Assembly: GCF_002727125.1 (NCBI RefSeq)
Contig: NZ_NHOA01000039.1
Coordinates: forward strand, 1 to 41,740
Reading direction: 5' to 3'
Origin: Halorubrum persicum
Lineage (GTDB): Archaea; Halobacteriota; Halobacteria; Halobacteriales; Haloferacaceae
Length of the DNA stretch: 41,740 bases
Shown in pieces: positions 40,377-41,740 of the stretch (its first letter is position 1; the number at the start of each line of letters is the position of its first letter). A program made the translations under genes and the position numbers. The notes below the pieces were generated by a model, which searched no databases, was not told the origin of the DNA, and saw only the letters and a program-made list of their open reading frames with translations.

Positions 40377-40577
40377 TCAGTCGGCCCTTGGCGCCGGGGC
40401 TGACCGCTCCGTCCGGTGGTCGGCGACGTGACCGCACTCCGGACAAACGATCGTGCGCTCGTCGCCGTCGCTGACGACGAGCCACCCCTCCGAAACGGGG
40501 TTTTCGAAGCTGCACTCCGCACAGAACAGGACCGACTTGCCGCGAACCGACCGGGGACCGTTGGCGTCTGCGTTCAT
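40377..40577 (-). CDS. Small zinc-ribbon protein
   Basis: The 66-residue protein has two CxxC knuckles: C19-C22 (LFCAECSFENP) and C45-C48 (IVCPECGHVADH), 22 residues apart, a classic zinc ribbon. Between them is a short strand (GWLVVSDGDERTIV). The N-terminus is hydrophilic and the tail basic/Pro-rich. A minus-strand CTTATA (40600-40605) is 23-28 nt before ATG 40577, indicating a leaderless message. Small zinc-ribbon proteins of this kind are abundant in haloarchaea and may bind nucleic acid or proteins; no specific function is known. A cluster of inverted repeats lies immediately upstream of its promoter. Confidence 0.85.
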   Translation of the reverse strand: MNADANGPRSVRGKSVLFCAECSFENPVSEGWLVVSDGDERTIVCPECGHVADHRTERSAPAPRAD

Positions 40578-40599
40578 GGATTACCTCAGTATCCGGAGG

Positions 40600-40605
40600 T
40601 ATAAG
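40600..40605 (-). promoter_or_regulatory. TATA box (CTTATA) for the zinc-ribbon gene
   Basis: CTTATA on the minus strand, 23-28 nt before ATG 40577, in a clearly AT-richer stretch. Confidence 0.55.
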
Positions 40606-40634
40606 GGTCTTTTTCGACCTGATCGTTCGGTATG

Positions 40635-40728
40635 GTCCGTATTGTCACGGACACATTGTGCACAAAATCGCCTGAAACGGATCGAACGTTTCGGAATGCC
40701 GGAGAATGGTGATCGCTGCGCTGCGCAG
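40635..40728. repeat. Cluster of four inverted repeats upstream of the zinc-ribbon promoter
   Basis: In 94 bp there are GTCCGT-N6-ACGGAC (40635-40652), TTGTGCACAA (40656-40665), GAAACG-N7-CGTTTC (40674-40692) and CTGCGC-T-GCGCAG (40716-40728). They fill the gap between the RaSEA stop and the zinc-ribbon TATA box. The last one could be the RaSEA terminator; the others look like operators or a structured RNA. Confidence 0.6.
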
Positions 40729-40749
40729 GACCTCTCGTTCCGGACGTAT

Positions 40750-41740
40750 CTACCGCGCGAGCGGCATGTTGTAGCTCGTCTCCTCCTCCATGACGAGATC
40801 CCATGTCGCCTCACACTCGCAGGACACCTGCTCGAAGACGCTCGGGTCCTGCCGCTTATCGAAGTCCTTGATCGCGGTCTGGACGCGGTCGTCGCACTCG
40901 CCGCAGTTGTGCGCGCCCCGGTCGGAGCCGTGACCGACCGGATCCGAGACGACGATGGCGTCGACGTCGGCGGTCGCTTCGAGGACGTGCGCGACCGACC
41001 AGAGCCACGGCGGACGGTACCCCCCCTCGAAGAACAGCTCGTCGACCATCGTGTACCGCTGGACGTTCGTCGGGTTCATCGAGACGGTGTGGCACCCCTC
41101 GACCGCGGCACAGCGCCGGATCGAGTCGATCATGTCGGCGGCGGCCTCCGGCTCCGCGAGGAAGGGCGGCTTCATCAGGAGGTACGCCTTGATCCCCACG
41201 TCGGCGTCGACTGTCTCGTCGGCCGCGGCCGCCTCGGCACAGGCGTCCTCGAAGTCGGCGAAGTCGAAGTACTTGTTCACGCAGTCGTGGCGGACGCGGT
41301 CGGTCGCGGTCTCCAGCCCGACCGCCACGTCGGTCGCGATGCCGCGGTCAGCGAAGTCGCGGACCTTCTCCCGACTCACGAAGTCCGGCAGCGACTCGAC
41401 GACGATCCGGTCCCGGTCCGCGAACGTCTCGGCGATGGCCCGTCGGGTCTCCGCGGGGACCTCGCGCTCGTCGAGGAACGAGCCGGAGGTGTAGATCTTG
41501 ATCAGCTCGGCGGGCGCGTCCGCCTCCTCGCGCTCGTGGTCGAGACACACCTCGATCTGGTTCATCAGGGCCTCGTGGCTCACGCTGCCGCCCTCGACCG
41601 ACTCCGCGACGTAGCCGCACATGGTACAGCCGCCGGCGCGGGCCCACCGACAGCCGCCCGTGTTGAGGATGATGGTCAGGGAGTTCACCACGCCGTCCGG
41701 CGTGTTGTCCTCGTCGATCCACACGCGGGTGGGCTGGGTC
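40750..41740 (-). CDS. raSEA: Archaeosine biosynthesis radical SAM protein RaSEA, partial at 5' end
   Basis: About 330 C-terminal residues are present and the frame is open to the right edge, so the start lies outside the window. A radical SAM motif C-x7-C-x2-C is in NTGGCRWARAGGCTMCGYVA, followed by IKIYTSGSFLDEREVPAETR, IVVESLPDFVSREKVRDFAD and VAVGLETATDRVRHDCVNKY. The C-terminus carries CGECDD and CECEATW, likely a second metal site. These are features of RaSEA, the radical SAM enzyme that with ArcS converts a lysine-modified preQ0 base to archaeosine at tRNA position 15. No ArcS gene is visible here. Function is known for close archaeal homologues and inferred here. Confidence 0.9.
   Translation of the reverse strand, partial: TQPTRVWIDEDNTPDGVVNSLTIILNTGGCRWARAGGCTMCGYVAESVEGGSVSHEALMNQIEVCLDHEREEADAPAELIKIYTSGSFLDEREVPAETRRAIAETFADRDRIVVESLPDFVSREKVRDFADRGIATDVAVGLETATDRVRHDCVNKYFDFADFEDACAEAAAADETVDADVGIKAYLLMKPPFLAEPEAAADMIDSIRRCAAVEGCHTVSMNPTNVQRYTMVDELFFEGGYRPPWLWSVAHVLEATADVDAIVVSDPVGHGSDRGAHNCGECDDRVQTAIKDFDKRQDPSVFEQVSCECEATWDLVMEEETSYNMPLAR

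Noticed and set aside
1-41740. CRISPR arrays, tRNA/rRNA genes, insertion sequences and prophage
   Set aside because: By eye I found no regularly spaced repeats, no cloverleaf-like segments with a GTTCGAAT-type T-loop, no transposase motifs or terminal inverted repeats, and no phage structural genes. A covariance-model scan was not possible here.

Overview
The window reads as chromosomal DNA of an extremely halophilic archaeon (class Halobacteria, Halorubrum-like in style). Base composition is very GC-rich, the proteins are acidic with many Asp/Glu, secreted proteins carry twin-arginine lipobox signals, and many genes have a TATA-like box A about 24-32 nt before the start codon, i.e. leaderless mRNAs. 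Archaeal marker genes include a single-subunit NAC, MptE, archaeal MetK, RaSEA, a geranylgeranyl-reductase-family enzyme, a TbsP-like regulator and PRC-barrel and NAC/UBA proteins. Genes are packed tightly and often overlap by GTGA/ATGA or 8 nt. I see no rRNA, tRNA, CRISPR, insertion sequence or prophage, and no gene-free stretch over 300 bases.

Layout. 1-1376: 3' part of an ABC-2 export operon (permease partial, ATPase). 1565-3353: a four-helix membrane protein, an acidic microprotein and an SRPBCC protein. 3364-4835: VOC dioxygenase-like protein, DoxX and a divergent HxlR regulator, resembling bacterial quinone-stress modules. 4885-7225: zinc-ribbon-like protein, acylphosphatase, phosphohexomutase. 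7423-12525: complete BMP-type nucleoside ABC importer. 12700-17616: geranylgeranyl reductase family enzyme, M20 amidohydrolase, second uS10-type protein, Nudix hydrolase, and a protein with possible nuclease and Fe-S features. 17647-23622: divergent lactate oxidation locus (FAD/Fe-S dehydrogenase versus LutC and a LutB-LutA fusion). 23730-27437: PRC-barrel protein, three haloarchaeal orphans, methionine adenosyltransferase. 27542-30926: aminotransferase, TbsP-like regulator, TrmI-type tRNA methyltransferase, NAC. 31087-34043: creatininase-family protein, MptE and dihydropteroate synthase. 34138-39227: DUF192 lipoprotein, zinc protein plus SPOUT methyltransferase, AzlCD exporter, membrane proteins, EngB. 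39398-41740: 5-formyl-THF cyclo-ligase-like protein, zinc-ribbon microprotein and 3' part of RaSEA.

Three themes link the genes. Pterin/folate metabolism is represented by mptE, folP, the cyclo-ligase-like gene and metK (one-carbon use). Lactate oxidation is a symmetric divergon with two matching CGGT-N3-ACCG palindromes. Translation and RNA functions recur (NAC, TrmI, TrmJ-like, uS10-like, EngB, RaSEA).

The most unusual observations are: (i) two folate genes that each contain an in-frame, palindrome-rich block bounded by a 5-bp direct repeat and a multiple of three long; (ii) the HxlR/DoxX/VOC module with an operator and a shared TATA element; (iii) a cluster of four inverted repeats at 40635-40728; and (iv) a possible Fe-S PD-(D/E)XK nuclease at 16615. 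All functional assignments come from reading motifs, not from database searches.
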